Positions 10,647 to 20,985 of a stretch of 64,000 nucleotides of DNA are shown here, piece by piece. Position 1 is the stretch's first letter; each line of letters opens with the position of its first letter. The notes beneath the pieces are model-generated. The model did no database searches. It worked only from the letters and a program-made list of their open reading frames with translations, and had not been told where the DNA came from. The translations under genes and the position numbers were made by a program. This stretch comes from Nymphaea colorata. Lineage: Eukaryota > Streptophyta > Magnoliopsida > Nymphaeales > Nymphaeaceae. The stretch covers positions 23,564,302 to 23,628,301 of the forward strand of contig NC_045143.1 of the NCBI RefSeq assembly GCF_008831285.2, written 5' to 3'.

Positions 10647-11300
10647 GAACATGTTTCTTGCATTATTTATAAGTGAAGGAAATGTAGGCATTTTAGAATA
10701 ACCGTCTATGACATTCTCGAAGTCTTTGTCCCTGAAAGCCATATCCCTAAATCATTTATGTTCGACATCTCCTGAACTTGCTGGGTCCATTCATGAAGTG
10801 AAAGCTATGGACAGGAAATAGAATCCTTCAAATTCCACAAACAAAGACAAAAAGGTGAGAACGTGTATGGTGTATGCAAGAGCTGAGAACATGTGCCTCT
10901 TGTTGCTTCTGCTGTTCTTAGCATGTTTAGTAGTATGTACACATATGTTGTATGTTGCATCATATATATCATATGATAAAACATATTGTGTGATCATATG
11001 ATAAACATATTGCATCATATGGTTACTTTTTGGGTGACCTCTTTTTTTTGTTGGACACTAGTTTGGTGCACTGGCTTGACTGTGTAATGCTCAACTTGGT
11101 TTTTGTAGTTAGTTATTTTATTTGTTTTTCTTTTATTCCTTCACTTACCAATAAATTTCTCCAAAATTGAAATTTCAGGTTTTCCATCCTTGCGTTTGAT
11201 GCCCTGCAAATTCACTATTCACCCACAAAGATTTTTCAAATTTTCAAAATATTTTCGCGTTTGTAACACGGAAATATTTATTCGATTTTGAAAATATTTT

Positions 11301-11345
11301 TCCGAAAACATATTTCCACCGGCGAGGTGGAAATATATTTTCGGA
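11301..11345. repeat. Near-perfect 20-bp hairpin
   Basis: TCCGAAAACATATTTCCACC (11301-11320), a 5-base loop GGCGA, then its reverse complement with one mismatch (11326-11345). It sits in a patch of GGAAATAT words, and similar palindromic words return at 12388-12545, which would fit sub-terminal repeats of one DNA transposon. Confidence 0.85.
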
Positions 11346-11404
11346 TTTTTTTTTTGGACCGCTAGGGCACGCTCGAGCTGCTTGCAGGTTCTCCTCTTCC
11401 TTCC

Positions 11405-11545
11405 TGCTGCCGGGAGTTCCTCACGCAGCGGCAGCCCTCTTCGTCCTCACGCAGCCGCAGGTCCTGCTGCCGCGAGTTCCTCACGCAGCCGCAGCCGCGA
11501 GTTCCTCATGCAGCCGCAGCCGCTGCCGCTGCCTCTTCGTCGTCG
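11405..11545 (+). repeat. GC-rich diverged tandem repeat (TTCCTCACGCAGCCGCAG type)
   Basis: Four partly degraded copies of a roughly 21-45-bp unit containing CCTCACGCAGCCGCAG occur at about 11409, 11438, 11477 and 11503. The Ala/Ser/Arg-rich frame across it is a repeat artefact. A CT-rich tract follows at 11620-11670. The region resembles a promoter/leader, yet the only ATG with context nearby (12012) stops after eight codons. Confidence 0.6.
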
Positions 11546-12382
11546 TCGTCTCCCTCGCACATTCAGATTCCTGTACCTTGCTCTTCTCTGCCCATTCGGT
11601 CTACGCAGGTACCAGTCCCCTTCCCTTGACTCTCTTTCTCTCTCCCTCTCTCTCTCCCCTTCTCAACCCTTGGCCCCGGCCTTCTCCTACTCCAGCCAGA
11701 CGGTAGCTTGTAGCGTCGAGTCAGTTCTCCCTCCGTCTCTCCCTTGCTTTTGGTTTGGGTTAACGCCTAATATTTTTGCTTTTCGTTTCGTTTAATGCTC
11801 CACTCGACCAAGGGTTGTCAGACTTGTAGGTTGTGCTCTGCTGTTCATCAAACAAGTTGTGCGCGAGAATATGAACAAGCAGCCTCTCCCCCACTATCCC
11901 AACCCTTCTATCTCTCTCTTGCTCTTTTTCGGTCTCCCTCTTCCTCTGTGGGTAGCCGTTGCTGAGGATCTTGCAATCCGACAGTAGAACGCTCTCCACC
12001 GACCTTGATCGATGGCACAGGTTCGCCTGAAGCCCTAGAGCCGCTCACTTTTGGCGGATACAATTCTTGTTGTTATGTACTCGTGGATGCTTAGCAACGC
12101 AGCAGAAGTTCTGGCATGCATTTCATTTGCTTTTAAAAAATTGTTCGTTTTTGTTGATGTTTTAGTGTCTTAGGATGGTTAGATTGGGATAGTGATGCAT
12201 TTCATCTTCCATTCATATGTTTGTTCCTGCACTCTTCCTCTTCAGCCTCCTCCCCATCAGCTTTTTTTCCTGCTTTACTTGTTTGCAATTATTGGTTCTA
12301 TTATATTCTCAGCAGCTATGTATTTTGTGGAAATAAAAAGAAGGTTTGAAGCTTTTCATGTTCTGCAATTTTTTCTTCATTA

Positions 12383-12545
12383 TGTAAATCTGGAAATATA
12401 TTTCTTTTTCATCAAACTAGGAAATATATTTCTGGAAATATATTTCTCAGTTATCACACACACATCAAAAATGAGAATAATAAAGATTTTTCTCATTCCT
12501 TTTTTTCAGGAAATATATTTCCAGAAATATATTTCCAATTCCAGA
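12383..12545. repeat. Cluster of the 12-bp palindrome GAAATATATTTC
   Basis: The perfect palindrome GAAATATATTTC occurs five times (about 12384, 12421, 12436, 12511, 12526), twice as close pairs. Related GGAAATAT words also surround the hairpin at 11301. The stretch ends in CATCAAACGGCCCCCTGG and CAAACGCCCCCT (12557-12617), which look like transposon end words. No transposase frame is seen between 11300 and 12600. Confidence 0.6.
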
Positions 12546-12624
12546 TTTCCAGGCCATCAAACGGCCCCCTGGTGGAATTTTACATCCAAATCAAGGTAAA
12601 TAAACAAACGCCCCCTAATATATA

Positions 12625-13892
12625 TGTTACTCCCTATGTTTTTTGAAAGGGCTGTTTAGGAAATTTTAAAACCAAAGTTTGAAAACTTTTTGATTAAGAT
12701 AGGTCAATTTTGAAACATTGGTGAGCAGGAAGGGTTTAATGAGCCCTACCACCTCTTTCCTTCTTCCGTTTAAAGAAAAACAGAGAGAAGAGTTTGAGAG
12801 AACGAGAAAGGGAGAGAACGGGAGGGAAAGAGCCAGACAAGGGAAGAGAGAAAGAGGGAGAACGAGTGAGAAGAGGCAAGGGCGGAAGAGAGCAAACGAG
12901 AGATTGAGAAATAGAGGAAGAGAAGAACAGTAGAGAAGGTAAAACACCAAATTTCAGTTTCTTCTTCAATCATTTCTTAAAATTTCTTGTTAGATTAGAA
13001 GATTGAATCTCTACGTTGTTATTTTGTGATAGAGAATCACGTTTTGATCAGATATTTAGCATGAAATTCATCATGAATGTGATATTTCTTGTTTATGGAG
13101 GGCTAGATGGGTCGCACGGTTGAATCTTTGAAGGTTGTTTTTATGTGTTCAGGTATTGTTGGCTAGGAAAGGAGTTTTGAGTACAGAATGTTGGCAAAAG
13201 AGAGAAATTTTAGTTCTGTGTTATCTTCAGATAAGGCTGCAGCTGTACGGTTCCTTGTTGGGTCTTAAATTAGAGTTAAATTGATGATAAGAAGGGGCTT
13301 TCATAATCTTTTATGTGCTGGGTTAATAGTAGGTGAATATGGGTTATGGGAAGATTGGCCAGCATAGTTAAGGGTTATAGTTGGTGGTAAGAGGATTGGG
13401 TGAAGACCTTTAATCGAGGATAATAACTGAGTATGTTATTTATTTGTTTAGGTGGGCTGGATCATGACGCCGCACCCAAGGACGTGCCTGGAGAACATAT
13501 TGAACATTGTTTAATTTTTTGATGAGCAGATTTTAGTATGGTACATTTAAAATACATATTTCTGATTTATTTAGTTCGAAATTGCATGCGTTGTTATATT
13601 TAGACCTGCAATAGATTGTTAGCACAGCTGAATTGTAATGTTTGTTTATGAGCTATTTAATTATTTGATGTACATATCATGAAATATATAAATATAGCAG
13701 ATGGAGCATGTTAGGCCTCTTGCTTAACGTTAAACAGATTTAAATTAAGATGTCATAGTTATTTGAAGTTGTTTAAACTTTAAAGCATCTATTTGAGATT
13801 TATAAGAATTATTTACAAAGGCTGTTATATATGATAGCAAACAATTGTAATGAGAAGACAATTTATTAGAATGTTAATAAAATACTTCAGCA
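12625..13892 (+). repeat. Left LTR (3' part deleted) of the gypsy element
   Basis: Starts TGTTACTCCCTATG. It has a GA-rich stretch at 12780-12930 and ends at CTTCAGCAAG, where the 3' LTR continues as TTGCTATCGTGAGTGG but this copy jumps to integrase coding sequence (ATCCTCGCTTCAC). Its last 200 bp (from AAATATAGCAGATGGAGCAT, 13689) are about 90% like 14862-15076. The primer-binding site is lost with the deletion. Confidence 0.7.
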
Positions 13893-14803
13893 AGATCCTC
13901 GCTTCACTTCCAAATACTGGCGTAGTTTGCATTCGGTTATAGGAACTAGATTGAGACTCAATACAGTCTTCCATCCACAAACAAATGGGCAAACTGAAAG
14001 AATGATTCAAACAAAGAATGATTCAAACACTTAGAGAATATATTACGTGCTTGTGTTTTAGAGTTTCAAGGCTTACGGGATGTGCATTTACATCTTGTGG
14101 AATTTGCATATAACAATAGCTATCAGTTGAGTATTGGGATGACACCTTATGAAGTACTTTATGACAGAAAATGCAGGACACCAGTATGTTGGGATGAAGT
14201 AGGTGAGAGAAAACCTTTAGGTTCAGAACTGGTATAGATAACTACAGATAAAGTCAAGTTGATCAAGCAAAATATGAAGGCAGCTCAGGATCGGGCCAAG
14301 AGTTGCGCAGATAATCAATGGAGAGACCCTCAATTTGAAGTAAGAGACAAAATATTTCTCAAGGTGTTGCTTTGGAAAGTTGTAGCTAGATTTGGAATGG
14401 GTGCTAAACTCAATCCACGGTATATTGGGGCCATACAAAATCCTAGAAAGAATCGGGAATGTAGCATATCGACTTCAGTTGACTACTAAACTATCTAGAG
14501 TCCCTAATGTTTTCCATGTATCAATGTTAAGAAAACGTGCTTTTGATCCTTCTCATATTCTTAAAGAACAACCACTACAACCAAATGAGGACTTGACATA
14601 TGCAGTGAGGCCAATAGGAATTTTAGAACAGGACTTCATAATTTGGGAAGAAATGCACTTGTAAAAGTACAGTGAACCAATATGTCAAAATAGGATGCTG
14701 CCTGGGAACGAGAAGATGACATGAGATCTAGATATCCTTAGAGATCTAGATATCCTTACTTGTTCCTCAAGAGGTAGGTAAAATTTTGAGGACGAAATTT
14801 CTT
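13893..14803 (+). pseudogene. Ty3/gypsy integrase C-terminal half with frameshifts
   Basis: Encodes the end of the integrase core (RFTSKYWRSLH, then FHPQTNGQTERMIQT with the catalytic Glu) and the C-terminal domain (AAQDRAKSCADN; RYIGPYKILERIGNVAYRL; VPNVFHVSMLRK), ending in the FEDEIS-like codons just before the polypurine tract. A 16-bp tandem duplication (13997-14012 / 14013-14028) shifts the frame, and several stops follow. Integrase inserts retroelement cDNA; this piece lacks the zinc finger and the first two catalytic Asp. Confidence 0.85.
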
Positions 14804-14817
14804 AGAGGGGGGAAGAA
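14804..14817 (+). promoter_or_regulatory. Polypurine tract of the gypsy element
   Basis: AGAGGGGGGAAGAA directly before TGTTACG marks the plus-strand primer site and fixes the 3' LTR start at 14819. Confidence 0.85.
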
Positions 14818-14818
14818 T

Positions 14819-15744
14819 TGTTACGCTCGTTAGTTTTCTAAAAGGGCTATTTAGGAAATTTTTAAATATAGCAGATGGAGCATGTTGGGCCTCTTGCTTA
14901 ACCATGATTCGTTAAGTTATATGTTAAACAGATTTAAATTAAGATGTCATAGATAGTTGAAGTTGTTTAAACTTTAAAGCATCTATTTGAGAATTATTAG
15001 TAGTCAATATATGAAAGCAAACAGTTGTAATGAGAAGACAATTTATTAGAATGTTAATAAAATTCTTCAGCAAGTTGCTATCGTGAGTGGCCGCAGGCCC
15101 GCAAGGGCTGCCTTAGGACCATGACCAATGATAGCCCACAAGGGGCATAGCCTGCAAGGGGCGAGGATCAAGTCCTCTATAAAAAAAAATAAAGAAAATA
15201 AAAGGAAGGATGGTCCCTAGTCGCAAGATTCCACAAAGGAGCAAGTCCGTCAAGTGTTGGACCGCAAGTGGAGAGCAAGTCTCTCTTGAGGCGACAAAGC
15301 GAACTTAAGTAAGAGATTGCTATGAGAAAGTTCAAAATCCAATCGCAGACAATTTTACAAGTTCTAAGCTTTCAACAATTCTAAGAGACATGCTTGAAAG
15401 TTGTTTATGTAGTGTTATATTTTCATTGTTGATGTCGTGTATTTGCTTTCAATTGTTAGGATCTTACAGTGTCCTGCTCATTGAGTCAACAGGACTCATT
15501 CTTTTGTATTTTCTCTTTTTCAGCTCAGCAAAATAGTATTTCTGAATTCCCAGTGTAATAGGTAGGGCTTAGATCCATGTTTATTGGGTATGCATTGCAT
15601 ATCATGTACAAAGTAGTCGTTATACTTCATTTCGAAGTGATATTATCAGTTTTAAATGTGAAATTTTATCCTACTGATTGTTAGACTGTGAATTCTGCAA
15701 GAAAGTTACTGTTTTCTCCTCACCTCCTAGAGCAGGAGGTGACA
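14819..15744 (+). repeat. 3' LTR of the gypsy element, internally deleted
   Basis: Starts TGTTACGCTC and ends AGCAGGAGGTGACA. Relative to the left LTR it skips from GGAAATTTTT to AAATATAGCAG, a loss of about 1 kb. Its distal part (GTGAGTGGCCGCAGG, TAGCCCACAA, GGGCGAGGA words) is shared with the solo LTR at 20145-20985, including the very end CTCCTCAC...GGAGGTGACA. The uninterrupted LTR is therefore about 1.9-2.5 kb. Confidence 0.75.
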
Positions 15745-15766
15745 ATATATATATATATATATATAT
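15745..15766. repeat. (AT)n tract containing the target-site duplication
   Basis: Eleven AT units directly after the gypsy LTR. It lies 13 bp before the truncated GNA1 start. Confidence 0.9.
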
Positions 15767-15779
15767 TTCTCTGAGAGGA

Positions 15780-16022
15780 ATGGAGGAAGGTGCAGAATCG
15801 AGGTTCCTTGTGAGGAGGCTGGAGATCTCTAACTACAAAAAGGGCTTCATCAGCCTCCTTTGTCAGCTCACCATCTGCCCTCCCATCTCCCTCGATGAGT
15901 TTCGCTCCCGCTTCATGGAGATCGAGGCTCTCAGCGACGATCACGTCATTTGTGTTGTGGAGGATACCGAGCAGGGGAGGCTTGTTGCCACCGTCAACAT
16001 CCTCGTGGAGGGCAGATGGTGA
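15780..16022 (+). pseudogene. GNA1: Truncated GNA1 copy
   Basis: Eighty codons match the N-terminal half of the intact gene at 40863 with about 12 substitutions: MEEGAESRFLVRRLEISNYKK, the conserved CPPISLDEF and EIEAL segments, and GRLVAT. After VEGRW a TGA ends it, just where the intact protein goes on to the acetyl-CoA-binding GHIKDVV and R-G-x-x-L-G motifs. The catalytic half is missing, so it has no transferase activity. The bases AGAGGAATGGA around the ATG are shared with the intact copy, which supports that start codon in both. Confidence 0.85.
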
Positions 16023-16167
16023 GCTGAGAAATTCCACAAACACGTTGGAGACATCCACATTCCAACTCGCACCCACAATCTACTACTGGGGAGAGCAACT
16101 AGAAATTAAGGTTGGTCTATCTTCGTGCCAATTTATCCATAAAAAAATTGGATTTTGATGCCGTCAA

Positions 16168-16626
16168 TTATTCAGAAAGTGTTCTCATATATGTGGGACG
16201 TCTAAACACCGATAAAAGAAAAAAAAAAGGAAGAGAGAGAGAGAGAGTACGTATTGAAGAAAGGAACCTGGTTTTTGGACTTTGTCTCTGGGACAAGTTC
16301 AAAAGTTGTTGATCGAGGTCCTTTAGAGCCTCTTTGGCCTTCACTCGATCAATCTCGAACTGGGTGTCACTCTGCTCAGAACGAACCATGAATTCTCTGC
16401 TTCTATCTTTTCTTCTTCTGGTAAGATAATCAATGAAGGTCTGAAACTTACATCCACTTGGTGGCAACACTGGTACAAGGGATGCAGACATGGGTAGCAG
16501 TTGCAGCATAGTCTTCACGACTATTGTATCGCGTCTACAGCAAAGACGATGGGAAGAGGACTTGGAACTTAAAACTGGTACAAGGGATGCAAACACAGGT
16601 ATCACTTGCAATATAGCATTAGCCAT
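16168..16626 (-). pseudogene. Isolated exon 1 of gene G
   Basis: Read from the ATG at 16626 (MANAILQVIPVFASLVPV) this matches exon 1 of gene G through DLDQQLLNLSQRQ and PKTRFLSS. The donor region is changed from TTAG/GTACTC to ATAC/GTACTC. No exon 2 lies to the left within reach; the truncated GNA1 occupies that side. It could encode at most a 152-residue read-through product, so I treat it as a gene fragment. Confidence 0.7.
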
Positions 16627-16730
16627 TGTTGTTTCACCTTCAAGGGCAAGTTAATGGAAAGAGGATAAATCATGCTTGAGTCTCTCTCTTTTCTTTCGAT
16701 AATCCCCCTACATGAAATTACCATCTTTGG

Positions 16731-18525
16731 AGGAGGATGGCCAAAAATTACTAAATGTGCACCAATGGCTAGTTTTAGGAAACCCTAGGCGATCCCCCAA
16801 CTTAGTCCACTACTACCGATTCTGCCTTTGGATTTGTTGAATAATCTTAACGATAGCCAAAGGTATTCTGGTCCATACGCAGGATCCAACCAAATGTTTG
16901 CCAGGAAATGAGCTGCGGTCGCCGAAAGTTTGTGAATTCCGACCGAACCCTAGAACTCCATCGATATCACTCTTGAAGCCGCTGGAACTCACTAATCAAT
17001 TCTTATCTTTGGGCGATCCTTCTTTGAAGTGCTTCTTGCTGATTTGACGCCCTTTTTCACAGATTTTGTATTCTTTTTCTTGTTTTTTTCCGGCGAGCTA
17101 GAAGGCTGAAACCGAGGCTTCAACCATGGCCTTTTGGAATAGATTTGCCGGTGAAACGTGGTTGAATCTTTGGGAAATAGCACGGGAGACAATGGGTTTT
17201 CCTTCTGACTCATAAGAACGGATTTAAAACTGGTTTCCACCGTGGAAAAGTCGCTCAAACTTGCGAGTTTACACCGATGGAATGAACGCCAATCTTTGGC
17301 CGAACCCAATTCCAAATCAGCCCAACGACGTTACACAATTTTAGCCCAAAACCCATCTTACTAACCTGAATTTGCTTTACGTGAAGTCGATTGCTGCAAC
17401 CTTTCTAGTCGCCTAGTCGGATTGCAGCCTTCCTAAGGGTAGATCTGGCCTCTAAACTTTCCTTGGGATTGGGAAAGAATGCACCTTGATTGCCGTAAGT
17501 GAAAGAGGGGTATTCGTGGACTGTTGGAGCAGCGGGACGCTGGAGCACACCGTGGATCTTTCAGCCGCCAATCCGTCGGTCGAGTGGGTGAGGAGAAGAC
17601 CAAGAAAACGATGAAGGGAGAGGAAGTGACCGTCGGTTTGGAGAAACACGTGAGGGAGAAGACCTTTTGCCGCTGGCGAGTTGGGAAAGACGAGTGGTGA
17701 GGAGTGGCGCGGGGAGAAGAGAGAGAAAGTGGCGGAAATCAAACTTCAATTCCCATTAAGCATAATCCAAAAAACCTTAATTATAAAGTTTAAGTACTAC
17801 CTAAGTGACTCGGTTCACAATTAGGCCGAACCGGTTCACTACACTTGAAATAAAAGCAAAAGCAAAGTGCTGGAATTTAAAACTAGACACAAATGACAAA
17901 TCGTCTCGGTCAATAGTTCAAAGAGCCTCTGGTTTGGTGCGGCCGAGTGGGAACGTGTCTGGGTGCCGCCCAAAATCAGGTGTTCAGGTGGATAAGCTCG
18001 GCCTCCCCCACCCAAGTGGTTGGGCATTGGTTCAGCCGAGTAACCTGCCTAGGTTCGCCCTAGTCTACCTCTAATAGACTCGACACTAGGATGGACTTGA
18101 CCTAGACCGGGGATAAGCCTATCTCCTTGGCCTCCTTCACCCTAGCCTGCCTGTAATAGACTCGACACCAGGGTGGACTTCACCTAGACCATGGATAAGC
18201 CTATATCCTTGGCCTCCTTCAGTGTTAACCTTGCCCACGTGCCGATTGTTCATCTTCTCTTCTTGACTTAGAGCCGTTGCATCTCCACCCTTGCCATCTG
18301 CAAGAGCACTAAATCCCTTGTCAACCTCCTCGGTTGCCTTTAGTCCCTCATGATTCGTGAGCTCCAGCCCATCTGCCCTGGCTCGGCTGCTCTCGCCCCT
18401 TTCAAACACACGTCTGGTAGGAGGAATATGTTGGACCGTATCACTACCAAACGCCCACATAATATATATGTACCCGGTAAAGTAACGATAATATATATAT
18501 ATATGCAGAGAGAGAGAGAGAGAGG
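16731..18525. other. Unassigned noncoding part of the left arm
   Basis: No gene is supported. The frame at 16992-17315 (minus; MELGSAKDWRSF start) has a counterpart at 61463-61672 (plus) that stops after 69 codons, so it is not conserved as a protein. 18050-18220 contains two copies of a roughly 100-bp unit (CCTGCCT... TAATAGACTCGACAC ... GGATAAGCCTAT), also present twice at 60590-60730. The sequence may belong to another retroelement. Confidence 0.45.
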
Positions 18526-19647
18526 TGCCACTTAGAATGGTGTATAAGAGTTTGGTTCGAATTTATAAAATTAAAGGCGGAGATTGTCTGGTTCGTGTTC
18601 GCCTCCTCCCCTTCTGAAATAGAACGAGAGAAGGTGTGAGAGGGAGAGAACGAGGGATAGGGCGAGAGACTTGACTAAGGGAGCAGAGAGAGGTGGAGGG
18701 AGGACGGAAGAAAAAAGGGGGGCAGAGAGAGAGAGAGAGAGGCGTGAAGGAGAAGAATAGACTGGAAGGAGGTAAGATTGATCTCATATTTTTTATTCTC
18801 TTGTTCCATCGTTAATCTTTCTCCTAAATCGACAACATAGATAATTGGTTTGTTCATCCATGACATATCATTTAGATTCTAACTAGTTTTAGTATATATT
18901 TTTTTAGTAGAAATGTTTCTTGATCTAAAAGAGGGTTAGATGATACGCACCGTTGGAGAACTTGAGGACCTTTTCTTGAATCCGTGTGTATATAGTTTGG
19001 GAGGAAGAAATTGAACGAATATTGAGGAAAAGAGAGAGATTTCAGTCTGATTTAAAAGCAACTATATTCTTTTGTTTCCAATTAGAGCTGTGGGCATGCA
19101 CGATTCATCTTGAAGGTTTCTCTTAATTCGGGTAAAGCTTATTCAGAACGGAAGGGCTGTATGAATCCAACATGGAAGAGTAACTTCAACAAGTTTAGGT
19201 TTGAGGAAGTTATGTTCTCGTGCCCTTGAGGGGGTTGTGCGTACGTACGAGTCGACTCTTGGACCTTAATAAACATGATATTTAAATGAAAAATAAAAAG
19301 ATAGGGTCTAATTAAATAGTGATCAGGCTGATTATATAAGAGTGCTGGAACCCAACGGTTTGGGAATTGGCTCAAGAATATTGAGCTTCTAATTGTGCGA
19401 TTGGTTTTTAGGCGGGTTCGCAATTGTACCCATACCTGAAGACTGCATTGATTAAGATTTTTTTCTTGGTGAGCAGATTTTGACATAAATAGATCTATTC
19501 GTGAATAACTGGTTTATCCTATGCTTGATTATTTAGTTGGTGAGCAATTTAAGTGTGGCTGCTTTAAATGTGATTTGCTTACGTTAATGTTGGAAGAATG
19601 ATGTGCTGGATTCCTTTATGGCTAGTTAATATGTGTGTGTGTGTGTG

Positions 19648-19697
<50 letters not shown>

Positions 19698-20985
19698 TAA
19701 TATAGTTTGATTAACTCATTGATGGAAAGATAATGACATCAATTGCTACAGCGAACTTTGAGCCAGATGCTTAGGCGTTACTCATGAACTAATGAGTTTC
19801 TTGTTAATATAGATGTGACATTAAATAATTATGACAGATTATGTATGCATGATTGATGATTGCGCATGGACCATGACTAGAATTGTTACAAATTTATAGT
19901 GTTTGTACTCTTAGGGGAAGTGCTGGTGGTCACAGATTAAATAAGAAAAGGGAAAATTCCCCATGCAACACATGTACCTATCCTCTTATAGGATGTTAAG
20001 AATGATAGGCTGATAGCTAAGAAAGAGAATTTAAGAATTAAAGCAATATCTTGTTGAATGAATATGAGATACATGTTAAAGTGAGTATGATATATAGGAA
20101 CCAGATTTTATAAGAGGTAACGATTAAAATTTCCAATTGAGTCTGTGTCATGAGTGGCCGCAAGCACTGCCTGAGGGCGCTGACTAAATAAGAATAGCCC
20201 ACAAAGGTAGAGCCCATGAGGGGCGAGGAGTGAGTTCTTTAAGCACTCATTGACTAGTTAATTTATTACCAACTCGGGAAATCCATAAAAAGTCATTAGA
20301 AGACAACATTTCTAACTCCTTTGAGAGTCAAGATTGATTACATAAGTCACTAGTTGCAAGATTTCATGAAAGATCGGGTCCTTCAAGAGTGAAACCTCAT
20401 TGTGAAGAGTGAGTCTTCCTTTGAGGCGATTGAGTGAACAATGAGAAAGATACATATAAGAAATGCAGACTTATAAGAAAGAAGCTCAAGAATAATGTGA
20501 AAGCAAGTGCAATTGAAATATGTGGTATTCTTGTTTGTGTGATTAGATTCCTTGTTGTTATATGTTTTGCTTGTAGAATGTTAAACTTATTATTGTTAAT
20601 ATGCTCATGGAGTCTAGGACTCATTATTTCTAGTATTTCCCCTTTGGCTTTCAGTTGAACGAGATAGAACTCTCAAGCCAGGCTGCCAAGCAACAGGTAA
20701 TTAGTTAAGTCATCCAAGTTCCCACTATAAATTGTAGATTTTTTTTTTTAATTTTGTTATATTGTTACATAACATAATATAATAAGAGTTTGCTAGTTCT
20801 CTATTGACAGGAATGAACTATATGCACTTCCCTTTTGGTTAAATAATGAAAAAGTGGCCATTTAGTTTTGAATTTCTATCCAATGCTACCATTAAAATTT
20901 GAATTCTTGTTTTAGTGACTGTTACTTTTTAAAATTAGTAAGCAAGTTACAAGTTTCTCCTCACTCCTTGGCATAGGAGGTGACA
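18526..20985 (+). mobile_element. Solo LTR of the long-LTR gypsy family
   Basis: Begins TGCCACTTAGAATGG after a GA run and ends CTTGGCATAGGAGGTGACA, the same terminus as the 3' LTR at 15744. GAGAG follows the end, and GAGAG precedes the start with one base of uncertainty, consistent with a target-site duplication. Internal landmarks shared with 12625-15744 are the GA-rich leader (18590-18760), GAGCAGATTTT (19470), and GAGTGGCCGCAAG ... TAGCCCACAA ... GGGCGAGGA (20150-20235). No gag/pol is inside, so LTR-LTR recombination is the simplest origin. Confidence 0.7.
19631..19697. repeat. Self-complementary microsatellite (TG)n(TA)n(CA)n
   Basis: TG repeats, a TA core and CA repeats make a palindrome of about 65 bp able to extrude as a cruciform. 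The right-arm counterpart (54948-54998) has the TG and CA parts but almost no TA core. Confidence 0.95.

Larger units (their letters stand above)
7960..10650 (+). mobile_element. Endogenous caulimovirid (plant pararetrovirus) relic
   Basis: A decayed copy of the polymerase part of a Caulimoviridae genome, in the order aspartic protease (8237-8620), reverse transcriptase (8891-9560) and RNase H (about 9780-10154). The RT carries the family-type HSSPAFIVNKH and KYFSKFDCKSGFYY-like signatures, here with a few changes. Base composition is far more A-rich than neighbouring DNA. Stops, frameshifts and a microsatellite in the active site make it non-functional. No LTRs flank it, as expected for pararetroviruses. 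Ends are approximate; 7960-8230 and 10155-10650 are included because of the same A-rich composition. Confidence 0.75.
12625..15744 (+). mobile_element. Rearranged Ty3/gypsy retrotransposon
   Basis: Flanked by a 5-bp target-site duplication ATATA (12620-12624 and 15745-15749), starting TGTTAC and ending GTGACA. The left LTR is cut off at 13892 and joined directly to the 3' part of pol. After pol come a polypurine tract and a 3' LTR that lacks about 1 kb of internal LTR sequence. Gag, protease, reverse transcriptase, RNase H and most of integrase are gone. It lies immediately upstream of a truncated GNA1. Confidence 0.8.

Noticed and set aside
11382-11795. 137-codon Ala/Ser/Arg-rich frame
   Set aside because: Built on the GC-rich tandem repeat and CT tract; no domain and no splice partner.
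12012-12038. Possible coding start MAQVRLKP
   Set aside because: Stops after eight codons; no credible donor and no downstream exon seen.
16992-17315. 107-codon minus-strand frame with a Lys-rich tail
   Set aside because: The right-arm counterpart is interrupted after 69 codons; frame not conserved between the arms.
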